A DNA stretch of 50,737 nt, taken from the NCBI GenBank assembly GCA_009921165.1, contig RFYI01000006.1:1-50737 (forward strand), in the 5' to 3' direction. Position numbers and translations under genes: made by a program. Positions 40,818 through 49,656 of this stretch are shown here, one piece after another. The notes beneath the pieces are model-generated. The model did no database searches and was not told where the DNA came from. It saw nothing but the letters and a program-made list of their open reading frames with translations. The stretch comes from Actinomycetota bacterium. GTDB taxonomy: Bacteria; Actinomycetota; Actinomycetes; Actinomycetales; Microbacteriaceae. Position 1 is the first letter of the stretch; every line of letters starts with the position of its first letter.

Positions 40818-42230
40818 ATGAGCAAAGACGCATCTGAGAAACTAGCCGCCAGAGGATCTGCAAGATCACATCGACCTTCAGGCAACGAATTCGTTAAATA
40901 CATCGGTAGCAACTGGGCAGCCGATACCTCCCCACTTCCTAAGCAAGACAAAGTAGCTCCTTTCGCTGCGCAACGTCGTGCAACAGTTGCTAATGCATTC
41001 AAAGGAAAGGTACTGGTAATTCCAGCCGGTGGTGAAAAGGTTAGATCTAACGACACCGGTTATCGATTCCGTCCGCACTCAGCTTTTGCTCACTTGACCG
41101 GTTGGGGCAGTGCCACAGTTCCTGATTCTGTATTAGTTATAGATTCAAGAGGTAAAAGTGCTAAATCAACTCTTTACTTCAGAGAAACAGCAGGAAAAAA
41201 CACTGATGAGTTTTTTGCTAACTCCGCTATTGGGGAATTCTGGGTTGGTTCAAGACCGGGCTTAAAGCATGTTTCAGCTTTACTTGGTCTCGCAACTAAA
41301 TCGCTAAGCAAATTAGAAGTCGACTTGAAATCTATGGAGAAGAAGGATGTACTCACTCTCGAAAAGAGTACGGCTCTGGTTGAGTTTGTTAGCGAACTCA
41401 GGCTCATAAAAGATGCCTACGAGATTGCTGAGATGAAGAAATCTGTTGCAGCATCAATCAAAGGCTTTGAGTCTGTTGTCAAAAACCTGAAGGCAGCTAC
41501 AAAGCACCCTAGAGGTGAACGTATTGTTGAGGGAGCATTTTTCGCGCAAGCAAGAGCTGAAGGTAACGACCTGGGTTACGAGACCATTGCGGCAGCCGGA
41601 CACCATGCCTGCACCTTGCACTGGATCATCAACGATGGTCCGGTAAAGCCAGGAGAACTATTACTGCTTGATGCAGGTGTTGAGGTGGATAGCTTATACA
41701 CAGCGGATGTGACCAGAACTCTTCCAATCAACGGCAAGTTCTCCAAGATTCAGAAAGAAATCTATCTGGCAGTTCTTGAAGCCGCTGATGCAGTATTCGC
41801 AATTGCTAAACCTGGAGTTACATATTCTGAAATGCACAAAACTGCGATGAAGGTAATCGCTCAGAAGACTGCGAAGTGGGGGTTCTATAAAGGTGGTTAT
41901 GAAGAATCATTGAAGCCTGAGAACCAATGGCATCGCCGTTGGATGATTCACGGCACAGGTCATCATTTAGGTCTGGATGTTCATGACTGCGCTCACGCAA
42001 GAAGATCGATGTACCACGATCACGTTCTTGAAGAAGGAATGATTTTCACAATAGAGCCCGGTCTCTACTTTCACAAAGATGACCTAATGGTCCCTAAAGA
42101 ATTTAGAGGAATTGGGGTTCGAATTGAAGATGATGTTTTAGTTACCAAGAATGGAGTCAAGAACTTGACTGCGGCGTTGCCTAGAAAGCCAAAAGAAATA
42201 GAAAAGTGGATGGCAAAGTTGCGGTCCTAA
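40818..42230 (+). CDS. pepP: Xaa-Pro aminopeptidase
   Basis: M24 metallopeptidase: LLLDAGVEVDSLYTADVTRTLP, HGTGHHLGLDVHD, FTIEPGLYF, GIGVRIEDDVLVT. Confidence 0.94.
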   Translation: MSKDASEKLAARGSARSHRPSGNEFVKYIGSNWAADTSPLPKQDKVAPFAAQRRATVANAFKGKVLVIPAGGEKVRSNDTGYRFRPHSAFAHLTGWGSATVPDSVLVIDSRGKSAKSTLYFRETAGKNTDEFFANSAIGEFWVGSRPGLKHVSALLGLATKSLSKLEVDLKSMEKKDVLTLEKSTALVEFVSELRLIKDAYEIAEMKKSVAASIKGFESVVKNLKAATKHPRGERIVEGAFFAQARAEGNDLGYETIAAAGHHACTLHWIINDGPVKPGELLLLDAGVEVDSLYTADVTRTLPINGKFSKIQKEIYLAVLEAADAVFAIAKPGVTYSEMHKTAMKVIAQKTAKWGFYKGGYEESLKPENQWHRRWMIHGTGHHLGLDVHDCAHARRSMYHDHVLEEGMIFTIEPGLYFHKDDLMVPKEFRGIGVRIEDDVLVTKNGVKNLTAALPRKPKEIEKWMAKLRS

Positions 42231-42730
42231 GCTTCCGCTTGCCCACCTCTCACAAAAGCTTCTGACGCTTCGCTGGTTAGCTCGCTGGGAACCACCACCT
42301 CGTATTTACTGGCTACTACCAGCGACCCGCTGGCAAAACTTCGCTTGCTTTTTGCCAGTGAAAATCTGATTACCTGCCAAAGCATGCCGAACCCGGCACC
42401 TACCAAGATGGCCGAACCTAAACTAAACAATGGAGTTGTGGCAGAGGGCTCTGTTGAAGTACCGAAAATCAAAAAGACCAGCAGCCCAAGCCAGGAACCA
42501 GTCATGGCTCCGTTAATAGCAACTTTGCTGTAGTTGATTCGTGACCTTACTCTTTCTACAGTTGAAAGATTGGTGCCAACGATAGCTATAGCTGTCGCAG
42601 GAAAATTACCCCTGAGGATGCGATCAACATAGGCCACTGCCTCTAGATAATTGCTGAAATCAGCCACAGCAGTGCCATTTGGTAGTGAAGAAGCGATACC
42701 AACAGGGGTCATGGGGTTTCTCTTTGCCAT
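42227..42730 (-). CDS. General-stress-protein-17M-like domain membrane protein
   Basis: FSNYLEAVAYVDRILRGNFPATAIAIVGTNLSTVERV...two TM; start at MAKRNP. Confidence 0.78.
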   Translation of the reverse strand: MAKRNPMTPVGIASSLPNGTAVADFSNYLEAVAYVDRILRGNFPATAIAIVGTNLSTVERVRSRINYSKVAINGAMTGSWLGLLVFLIFGTSTEPSATTPLFSLGSAILVGAGFGMLWQVIRFSLAKSKRSFASGSLVVASKYEVVVPSELTSEASEAFVRGGQAEA

Positions 42731-42775
42731 AGAACTAGTCTGCCAGAGTCTCACCTACTCGTCTAAGGTTAATGT

Positions 42776-44026
42776 GTGAGCGCAACTAGAGTCTTTGTTG
42801 CCCGTTTAGCGGGCTGTGGCGTCTTTGACCCTGCCGGTGATCGGGTAGGTAAAGTCATCGACGTTCTAGTGGCTTACCGTAAATCGGGTTCCCCAAGGGC
42901 CACTGGAATGCTAATTGAGATTACTGGCCGAAGAAGAGTTTTCGTTCCGATCGCCAGAGTTACCTCTATTGCTCCAGGTCAGGTAATAACCAATGGGCTA
43001 GTAGACCTTCGTCGATTTACCCAACGCGGGCAAGAGGTCAGAGTTATAGCCGAGATGCTTGGCCGAAAAGTAAGCCTTAAGGATGGCTCAGGTCAAGGCA
43101 CCATTGAAGACTTAGCTATCGAACTAAACGAACGTAAAGACTGGATTGTGTCCGATCTTTTCTTGAGACGACCTAAAACAACTTCGACACCGTTCGGCCG
43201 TGGCGCAACATTGTTCATCGAGTGGGACGACGCGATAGAAGAAGGCAGAACAGCTGAAAGCCAATCTGCAGAGCAGTTGATTGCAACTTACTCAGACATG
43301 CTTCCTGCCGACCTGGCGAGTGCGTTGATGGATTTGCCAGAAGAACGCATGATTGAGGTTGCTGAAGAGCTCGATGATGAGCGATTAGCTGATGTCTTGG
43401 AAGAGTTACCTGAAGAAGAGCAAATTGAAATTGTTCAAGATCTAGATGACGAGCGTGCTGCCGAAGTTCTAGATTTAATGCAGCCTGATGATGCTGCTGA
43501 CCTAATGCAGAATCTTCCAGGAGATAGAGCAGAAGCAATTCTGGATTTGATGGACGAAGAAGAAGCTGATGACATCAGACGTCTGATGCAATTCGATGAA
43601 TTTACTGCTGGTGGACTTATGACCACTGAGCCGGTAATCTGTTCAGCGGATGCAACTGTGGCTGAAGCCATGGCTCTTATCAGAAGAAAAGAAGTTGCCC
43701 CCGCTCTTGCGGCCTCGGTTTTTGTCACCTTGCCACCACACGAAACTGTGACTGGTAGGTATCTGGGAATGGTTCATTTCCAGAGACTGCTGCGGTATCC
43801 ACCGCACGAGCGCCTAGGAACAATCCTGGACATAGATGTTGAGCCGGTTACGGCCGAGACTCATATATCCAAAATTCACCGCACCTTGGCAAACTACAAC
43901 CTTGTTGCTTTGCCTGTCATTGATAGCGAACATCATCTAATCGGTGTTGTAACCGTTGATGACGTATTAGACCACTTGCTTCCAGATGACTGGAGAACCG
44001 AAGATGTGGAGGAATCTCATGACTAG
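42776..44026 (+). CDS. MgtE N-domain + CBS-domain soluble protein with N-terminal PRC-barrel-like region
   Basis: Repeats LPEERMIEVAEELDDERLADVLEELPEEEQIEIVQDLDDERAAEVLDLM; CBS pair; no TM domain. Confidence 0.88.
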   Translation: MSATRVFVARLAGCGVFDPAGDRVGKVIDVLVAYRKSGSPRATGMLIEITGRRRVFVPIARVTSIAPGQVITNGLVDLRRFTQRGQEVRVIAEMLGRKVSLKDGSGQGTIEDLAIELNERKDWIVSDLFLRRPKTTSTPFGRGATLFIEWDDAIEEGRTAESQSAEQLIATYSDMLPADLASALMDLPEERMIEVAEELDDERLADVLEELPEEEQIEIVQDLDDERAAEVLDLMQPDDAADLMQNLPGDRAEAILDLMDEEEADDIRRLMQFDEFTAGGLMTTEPVICSADATVAEAMALIRRKEVAPALAASVFVTLPPHETVTGRYLGMVHFQRLLRYPPHERLGTILDIDVEPVTAETHISKIHRTLANYNLVALPVIDSEHHLIGVVTVDDVLDHLLPDDWRTEDVEESHD

Positions 44027-44534
44027 ATCACGTGAGCGCCTCGATACTCCTATGCTCGGAAAGCGTAAATCTTTAGTGCCGCGAATTGACCGTGAACGAT
44101 TCGGTCGAGCTTCAGAAACTTTTGCGAGGGCTTTAGGCACCGGCGGATTCCTAATTGGCCTAACCATATTTTGTATTATCTGGTTGGCATGGAACAGCTG
44201 GGCTCCAGCAGAATGGAGCTTTGACCCTAGAGTAACCAACTTCACTTTGCTCACCCTGTTGCTTTCACTTCAGGCCTCATATGCCGCTCCCCTGATTCTT
44301 CTTGCTCAGAACCGTCAAGATGACAGGGATCGAGTAAAGACTGAACAAGATCGTCAACGCGCCGAACGTAATCTTGCCGATACCGAGTATCTCGCTAGAG
44401 AAGTTGTCGCACTGAGGCTCGCTATGGAAGAAGTAGCCACCAAGGAATTTGTCAAGGATGAACTTCGTGAAACTCTTGAAGAGTTGCTTGCTGAGTTAAG
44501 GAACCAGACCAAACCTGGCGATAAGACTGAATGA
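44019..44534 (+). CDS. DUF1003 family membrane protein
   Basis: GTGGFLIGLTIFCIIWLAWNSWAP...FDPRVTNFTLLTLLLSLQASYAAPLILLAQNRQDDRDRV; SD GGAGGAA before ATG 44019. Confidence 0.93.
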   Translation: MTRSRERLDTPMLGKRKSLVPRIDRERFGRASETFARALGTGGFLIGLTIFCIIWLAWNSWAPAEWSFDPRVTNFTLLTLLLSLQASYAAPLILLAQNRQDDRDRVKTEQDRQRAERNLADTEYLAREVVALRLAMEEVATKEFVKDELRETLEELLAELRNQTKPGDKTE

Positions 44535-45649
44535 ATGAGCTCGAATCTAGGGTTTATCAAGCCTTAGCCAAAGTTGTCGACCCTGAGTTACGCCGACCGA
44601 TAACCGATTTAGGAATGGTCGGCGTTATCGCTGGGTCTGCTGATTCTTTCGAAGTAACAATCAAACTGACCGTGAGCCATTGTCCGCAGGCTGACTACCT
44701 TGAAAACGCAACAATGAATGCCTTGGCAGAGGAGTTCCCGAAAGATACGTTCCAATTGCTTATGTCAGTAATGACAGCGGAAGAATTAGCTGAACTAAAA
44801 CTCAAACTACGCGAAGGTAAGGAACCCAAAACCAATCCCTTTACCGAAGGAACAGCAACCAAAATATTTCTCATAGGTTCAGGTAAGGGCGGCGTTGGCA
44901 AGAGCTCTATTACCGTAAATCTTGCGGTTCAGTTGGCAAAGCAGGGTTACGAGGTCGGGGTAATTGATGCTGACATTTTTGGTTTTAGCATTCCAGGTCA
45001 ACTAGGAACAACTGATCGACCAACCAGATTAGATGACATGATTTTGCCTCCGATTGCCCATGGCGTGAAAGTTATTTCGATTGGGATGTTTTTACCCGGC
45101 AATGAGCCGGTAGCCTGGCGTGGACCTATGCTTCACAAAGCAGTTGAACAATTCCTTACCGAGGTTTACTGGGGTCAACTCGATTACCTTTTGATAGATA
45201 TGCCTCCAGGAACTGGTGATGTTGCAATCTCCGTTGGTCAGCTTTTACCAACTGCCAAAACCATCGTTGTTACCACCCCGCAACAAGCTGCGGCTAATGT
45301 AGCTGAAAGAAGCGGAACCGCAGGACTCAAAACAGGTCAAGAAATCTTTGGTGTCATTGAAAACATGAGCTATCTGATTCAGCCAGACGGATCAAAACTT
45401 GAACTATTCGGATCCGGCGGCGGTGAAAAGGTTGTCCAATCACTCTCAGATAGAACAGGAACTACCATTCCACTCTTAGGGAAGATTCCGCTAAGCATTG
45501 CCCTGAGGTCGGGCTCTGATAAAGGCAATCCGGTAATTTTAGACAGCCCAGACGATATCGCAGCCAAAGAATTGGCCGCGCTCGTTCAGATTTTGATTGC
45601 TTCTAAACTTCCTAGCAGTGCAAGAACTTTGAAGGTTAGCCTGACCTAA
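44531..45649 (+). CDS. Mrp/ApbC-type P-loop ATPase (DUF59-MRP)
   Basis: N-terminal DUF59 and GSGKGGVGKSSITVNLA, IDMPPGTGD, VTTPQQAAANVAERS. Confidence 0.96.
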   Translation: MNELESRVYQALAKVVDPELRRPITDLGMVGVIAGSADSFEVTIKLTVSHCPQADYLENATMNALAEEFPKDTFQLLMSVMTAEELAELKLKLREGKEPKTNPFTEGTATKIFLIGSGKGGVGKSSITVNLAVQLAKQGYEVGVIDADIFGFSIPGQLGTTDRPTRLDDMILPPIAHGVKVISIGMFLPGNEPVAWRGPMLHKAVEQFLTEVYWGQLDYLLIDMPPGTGDVAISVGQLLPTAKTIVVTTPQQAAANVAERSGTAGLKTGQEIFGVIENMSYLIQPDGSKLELFGSGGGEKVVQSLSDRTGTTIPLLGKIPLSIALRSGSDKGNPVILDSPDDIAAKELAALVQILIASKLPSSARTLKVSLT

Positions 45650-45659
45650 ACTTGAGGCT

Positions 45660-47180
45660 ATGAGTGAAACGTCCATAGCGTCCCTGATCCAACATTTAGG
45701 CCCAACTCCAACCACCATTGGAATCGCCAATCCAAACACGGGAAAGGTGTTCTATGAATTGCCCCAACACAATTCAGAACAAGTTGCAACAGCCGTGGCA
45801 GCAGCCAGAGAAGCTCAAAAGAGTTGGGGCAATACGAGCCCTTCAGAAAGATCAGCTTGGTTATATCGTTTACACGATCTAATCCTCAAAGAACAAGACA
45901 AGTTGATGGACATAGTCCAACTCGAAACCGGTAAAGCTAGAGCACATGCCTTCGAGGAGGTCGCCGGAGGTTTAGGTTCCGCTCGTTACTATGCCAAGGT
46001 TGGCCCTAAGGCACTAAAGTCAGTCAAGACAGTTGCTGGAGTACCATTTCTGACTAAGACCTGGGTAAACCACATTCCAGTTGGTGTTGTTGGAATTATT
46101 ACTCCTTGGAACTATCCGCTAGCACTTTGCCTCTTGGATGTATTACCCGCTTTGATGGCTGGAAATTCAGTGGTGCAAAAATCAGATAACCAGACCACTC
46201 TCACTGCGCTGTTTGCTAGATACCTTGCTATCAAGGCTGGTTTAGATCCAAAGTTGTGGACCATAGTTGCCGGTGATGGTGCCACAGTTGGTGACGCGCT
46301 AACTGATAACGCTGATTACATCGCTTTTACCGGCAGCGCTGCTACCGGCAGGCTAGTTGGCGCAAGAGCCGCTGCAAGACTAATTCCATTTAGTTTGGAG
46401 CTAGGTGGAAAGAACCCGCTAATCGTTCTACCGTCAGCAGATCTTGATAAAGCAGCCGAGACATTGATTGGCGGAGCTTTTGGTTCAGCTGGTCAACTAT
46501 GTGTTTCCATTGAACGAGCATATGTGCCAAATAACCTAAAGACAGAGTTTGAAGAGATTCTCAGGGAAAAGGTCAACAAACTAAAACTTGGTTCATCAAA
46601 TGACTTCAGCATCGACATAGGAACCCTTACAGGCCCTAACCAACTTGCCCGTGTTTCAGGGTTTGTTGATGATGCAGTTAGTAAAGGCGCAAAGGTTATT
46701 GCCGGCGCAAAAGCTCTTCCGGATCTTGGTCCTTACTACTATGCGCCAACTGTAGTAACCAATGTGACGAGTGAAATGAACATGTTCAAAAAAGAAGTCT
46801 TTGGGCCAGTAATAGCACTTTATGGTTATGACACCATTGATGAAGCCGTAACTTTGGCAAATGACACAACTGAAGGTTTGAATGCTTCTGTTGTTGGTAA
46901 TACCCGTGAAGCTAAGAAAGTTGCTGCACGTATCATGGCGGGAACCGTAAACATCAATGAGGGTTTCAGAGCTACCTTTGCAAGTCTTGATACCCCTATG
47001 GGTGGAATGAAGAACTCAGGTCACGGGCGAAGAAACGGCGTTGATGGCTTGCTTAAATACACCGAAGCTCAAGCTATTGGTATTCACAAAGGTTTACTGA
47101 AATTCCCTAGCAAAGGTAACCAATACAATCGGATGGCTCCTCTGCTAAATCTTCTATCCAAGATTATGAGAAGACTCTAA
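45660..47180 (+). CDS. Succinate-semialdehyde dehydrogenase-like aldehyde dehydrogenase
   Basis: ITPWNYPLAL, FTGSAATGRLVG, SLELGGKNPLIVL, GSAGQLCVSIER, EVFGPV. Confidence 0.92.
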   Translation: MSETSIASLIQHLGPTPTTIGIANPNTGKVFYELPQHNSEQVATAVAAAREAQKSWGNTSPSERSAWLYRLHDLILKEQDKLMDIVQLETGKARAHAFEEVAGGLGSARYYAKVGPKALKSVKTVAGVPFLTKTWVNHIPVGVVGIITPWNYPLALCLLDVLPALMAGNSVVQKSDNQTTLTALFARYLAIKAGLDPKLWTIVAGDGATVGDALTDNADYIAFTGSAATGRLVGARAAARLIPFSLELGGKNPLIVLPSADLDKAAETLIGGAFGSAGQLCVSIERAYVPNNLKTEFEEILREKVNKLKLGSSNDFSIDIGTLTGPNQLARVSGFVDDAVSKGAKVIAGAKALPDLGPYYYAPTVVTNVTSEMNMFKKEVFGPVIALYGYDTIDEAVTLANDTTEGLNASVVGNTREAKKVAARIMAGTVNINEGFRATFASLDTPMGGMKNSGHGRRNGVDGLLKYTEAQAIGIHKGLLKFPSKGNQYNRMAPLLNLLSKIMRRL

Positions 47181-47533
47181 GTCGATTCTTGGTCAAAGGG
47201 TGCACTTTCGCCTGGTTTTAGGTTGGGTTGAATCCGAGTTTTAACTTGGTTTAAATCAGAGTGTTTGACCGCCGAATGGTCGTCTTCCAGCAAAGCTTCG
47301 CGAATGATTCTCCGTGGATCATATTGGCGAGGGTCTAGTTTCTTCCAATCCAGATCCTCAAAACCCTCACCCAGTTCTTCTTTCATTTGAGCTTGAGCGG
47401 AATTAGCCATAGCCCTCATCTTTTTGATGAATTGAGCAAACGATCTAGCGTATTGTGGCAGTCGTTCTGGCCCCAAAATGAATACGGCTAGCACCAGCAA
47501 GATGAGTATCTTTTCACTACTTAGTCCAAACAC
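47177..47533 (-). CDS. tatB: Twin-arginine translocase subunit TatB
   Basis: MFGLSSEKILILLVLAVFILGPERLPQYARSFAQFIKKMR. Confidence 0.9.
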   Translation of the reverse strand: MFGLSSEKILILLVLAVFILGPERLPQYARSFAQFIKKMRAMANSAQAQMKEELGEGFEDLDWKKLDPRQYDPRRIIREALLEDDHSAVKHSDLNQVKTRIQPNLKPGESAPFDQEST

Positions 47534-47598
47534 TCTTTTAGGTTACCTGCTCGCCTAACCCTTTGAAGCCTTAACCATAGATATGCTCGTCTTAGATT

Positions 47599-48228
47599 AT
47601 GGTTGACAAGATATCTAGTTGGAAATACGCGGAAGAATACCCGAGCGAACCCGCGGTGATTTCTCGTGCTCGGCAGCGAGCAGATGAGATGGGCATCGAA
47701 TCCATCACAGCTGCAACGGGCTCACACTTAGCCGTTCTCGTCGGAGCACTTAATGCCAAGGCGATAGTTGAAGTCGGAACAGGCGCTGGGGTCTCTGGAC
47801 TCTGGATGCTACTAGCCAATAGCAATTGTGTTCTTGCCACTATAGAAACTGAATCCGAATATCAGGAATTGGCCCGACTCGCTTTCGACCAAGCAGGAAT
47901 AGCCAGTTCGAGACTCAGACTCATCAATGGCAAGTCTTCTGAAGTGTTGGCAAATCTTGCCGATGCAGCCTATGACCTGGTACTTCTCGATGGAGACAAG
48001 GACACACTCATGCAGCAGGTAAGCGAATCATTTAGACTGCTTCGACCTGGTGGAGTTCTTGCGATTGCTCATGCCCTTTGGCGAGATAGAGTTCCAGATA
48101 TGGGGCTAAGCGACGAGAACACGATGGTTTATAGAAATGCACTTGAACTGCTTTCAAATTCAGATGACTTCATTGCAACTCTCTCGCCTGTCGGCGACGG
48201 TTTATTGCTTGCAACTAAACGAGGTTAA
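47599..48228 (+). CDS. O-methyltransferase (COG4122 type)
   Basis: IVEVGTGAGVSGLWML, LVLLDGDKD, LLRPGGVLAI. Confidence 0.92.
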   Translation: MVDKISSWKYAEEYPSEPAVISRARQRADEMGIESITAATGSHLAVLVGALNAKAIVEVGTGAGVSGLWMLLANSNCVLATIETESEYQELARLAFDQAGIASSRLRLINGKSSEVLANLADAAYDLVLLDGDKDTLMQQVSESFRLLRPGGVLAIAHALWRDRVPDMGLSDENTMVYRNALELLSNSDDFIATLSPVGDGLLLATKRG

Positions 48229-48232
48229 AGAA

Positions 48233-48260
48233 AAAACCATCTGAGCTAACAGATGGTTTT
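48233..48260. terminator. Bidirectional intrinsic terminator
   Basis: AAAACCATCTG-AGCTAA-CAGATGGTTTT 11-bp stem between convergent O-methyltransferase and DUF3117. Confidence 0.88.
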
Positions 48261-48272
48261 CACTTTTAAGCT

Positions 48273-48446
48273 TTAGCGCTTCTTGATTCCGGCCAGCACC
48301 TTTTTGAGTTGATCGACTTCATCGTCGTTTACAGAAATCACTAGCCGACCTCCACCCTCGAGTGGAATTCGCAAAACTATTAGTCCCCGTGCTTCACGCT
48401 CGGCTTCCATTGGACCGTCTCCGGTGCGAGGCTTCATTGCTGCCAT
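48273..48446 (-). CDS. DUF3117 family small protein (57 aa, absent from supplied ORF track)
   Basis: Translation MAAMKPRTGDGPMEAEREARGLIVLRIPLEGGGRLVVSVNDDEVDQLKKVLAGIKKR*; SD AAGGAG upstream. Confidence 0.93.
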   Translation of the reverse strand: MAAMKPRTGDGPMEAEREARGLIVLRIPLEGGGRLVISVNDDEVDQLKKVLAGIKKR

Positions 48447-48552
48447 TTAGAACTCCTTGATGCTTGGCTTTTGCCGCAGAACTTCTATTAAACCACGAGT
48501 TTGGCGGAGTTTTTGGGCTGTATGGAAAACCTCAGTATCCATTTGATTACTT

Positions 48553-49629
48553 TTAGGCTAAGAGCCAGGCCCGCAAGGCCTTTTCACAGGAATAGATCTG
48601 GTCTATTTCCACCGCTTCATCGTCAGCATGGGCCTTATTTGGGTCCCCTGGGCCAAAGTTCACAGCAGGGATACCAAGAGCGCTAAAGCGCGCCACATCA
48701 GTCCAGCCATACTTAGGAAAAGGTGTAGTTCCGGTAGCTGCCACAAATGCTGCAGCTTCAGGAAGGTCCAAACCAGGTCTAGCCCCATCAGCAAAGTCAG
48801 TGACCAAAAGGTCATGTCCTGCAAATAGTTCTCGAAGATGAGCTTCAGCTTCTTTACTGTTCTTAGCAGGAGCAAACCTGTAATTCACAGTAATCACGGC
48901 TTCATCTGGAATGACATTGGCTGCAATACCTGAGCTCATTAGAACTGCATTCAAACTCTCACGATAGACCAGGCCATCGACTTCAATTTCTTGAGGAACA
49001 TAGCCCGCCAAAATAGCTAGCGGTGTTGCTGCCTTATGCAAGGCATTCTCCCCCATCCAAGGTCTAGCGCTGTGTGCCTTGGTTCCTGAAAGCTTTATCT
49101 CAGCTCTAAGAGTTCCATTACAGCCACCTTCGACACGAGCATTGCTGGGTTCACAGAGGACAGCAAAGCTGCCATCTAGTAACTCTGGTCTATTTCTTGA
49201 AATGCGACCTAAACCATTTAAGGCAGAGTCCACTTCTTCATGATCATAGAAGACCCAGGTCACATCAACATTAGGTGCGGTGAGTTCCGCAGCTAGTTTC
49301 AACTGAACGGCAACACCGGCCTTCATGTCTACTGTGCCTCGACCCCAAAGAACATGAGATCTTTCCAAGCTAATGATTTTGGTTGGCAGGTTATCGGCAA
49401 TCGGGACTGTATCAATGTGGCCTGCGATAACTACTCGCTTTGACTTACCAAGATTGGTCCTAGCGATGATGGCGTCACCATCTCTAATCACCTCAAGGTG
49501 AGGATAAGCCTGTAAAGAACTTTCAATGGCATCAGCTAGCTCTTTCTCATTACCTGAGACAGATTCAATGTCGCAGATGGTACGAGTTAGCTCTAAAACA
49601 TCACTTTTTAGATCCAGAATCATAGGCAC
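48553..49629 (-). CDS. dapE: Succinyl-diaminopimelate desuccinylase
   Basis: VVIAGHIDTVPIADN, WGRGTVDMKAGVAVQLKLA, YDHEEVDSALNGL; divergent from dapD; GTG start 49629 or ATG 49623. Confidence 0.93.
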   Translation of the reverse strand: MPMILDLKSDVLELTRTICDIESVSGNEKELADAIESSLQAYPHLEVIRDGDAIIARTNLGKSKRVVIAGHIDTVPIADNLPTKIISLERSHVLWGRGTVDMKAGVAVQLKLAAELTAPNVDVTWVFYDHEEVDSALNGLGRISRNRPELLDGSFAVLCEPSNARVEGGCNGTLRAEIKLSGTKAHSARPWMGENALHKAATPLAILAGYVPQEIEVDGLVYRESLNAVLMSSGIAANVIPDEAVITVNYRFAPAKNSKEAEAHLRELFAGHDLLVTDFADGARPGLDLPEAAAFVAATGTTPFPKYGWTDVARFSALGIPAVNFGPGDPNKAHADDEAVEIDQIYSCEKALRAWLLA

Positions 49630-49656
49630 TATACGAGCCTACTTGTAACCTTGATA

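Noticed and set aside
39838-40869. Extended N-terminus of PHP protein (MILQILWR...)
   Set aside because: Would overlap the pepP start; PHP domain begins at IDLHIHS after the SD-preceded TTG at 40740
43215-43538. Minus-strand 107-aa Leu/Gln/His-rich ORF
   Set aside because: Shadow of the acidic MgtE-N repeats on the plus strand
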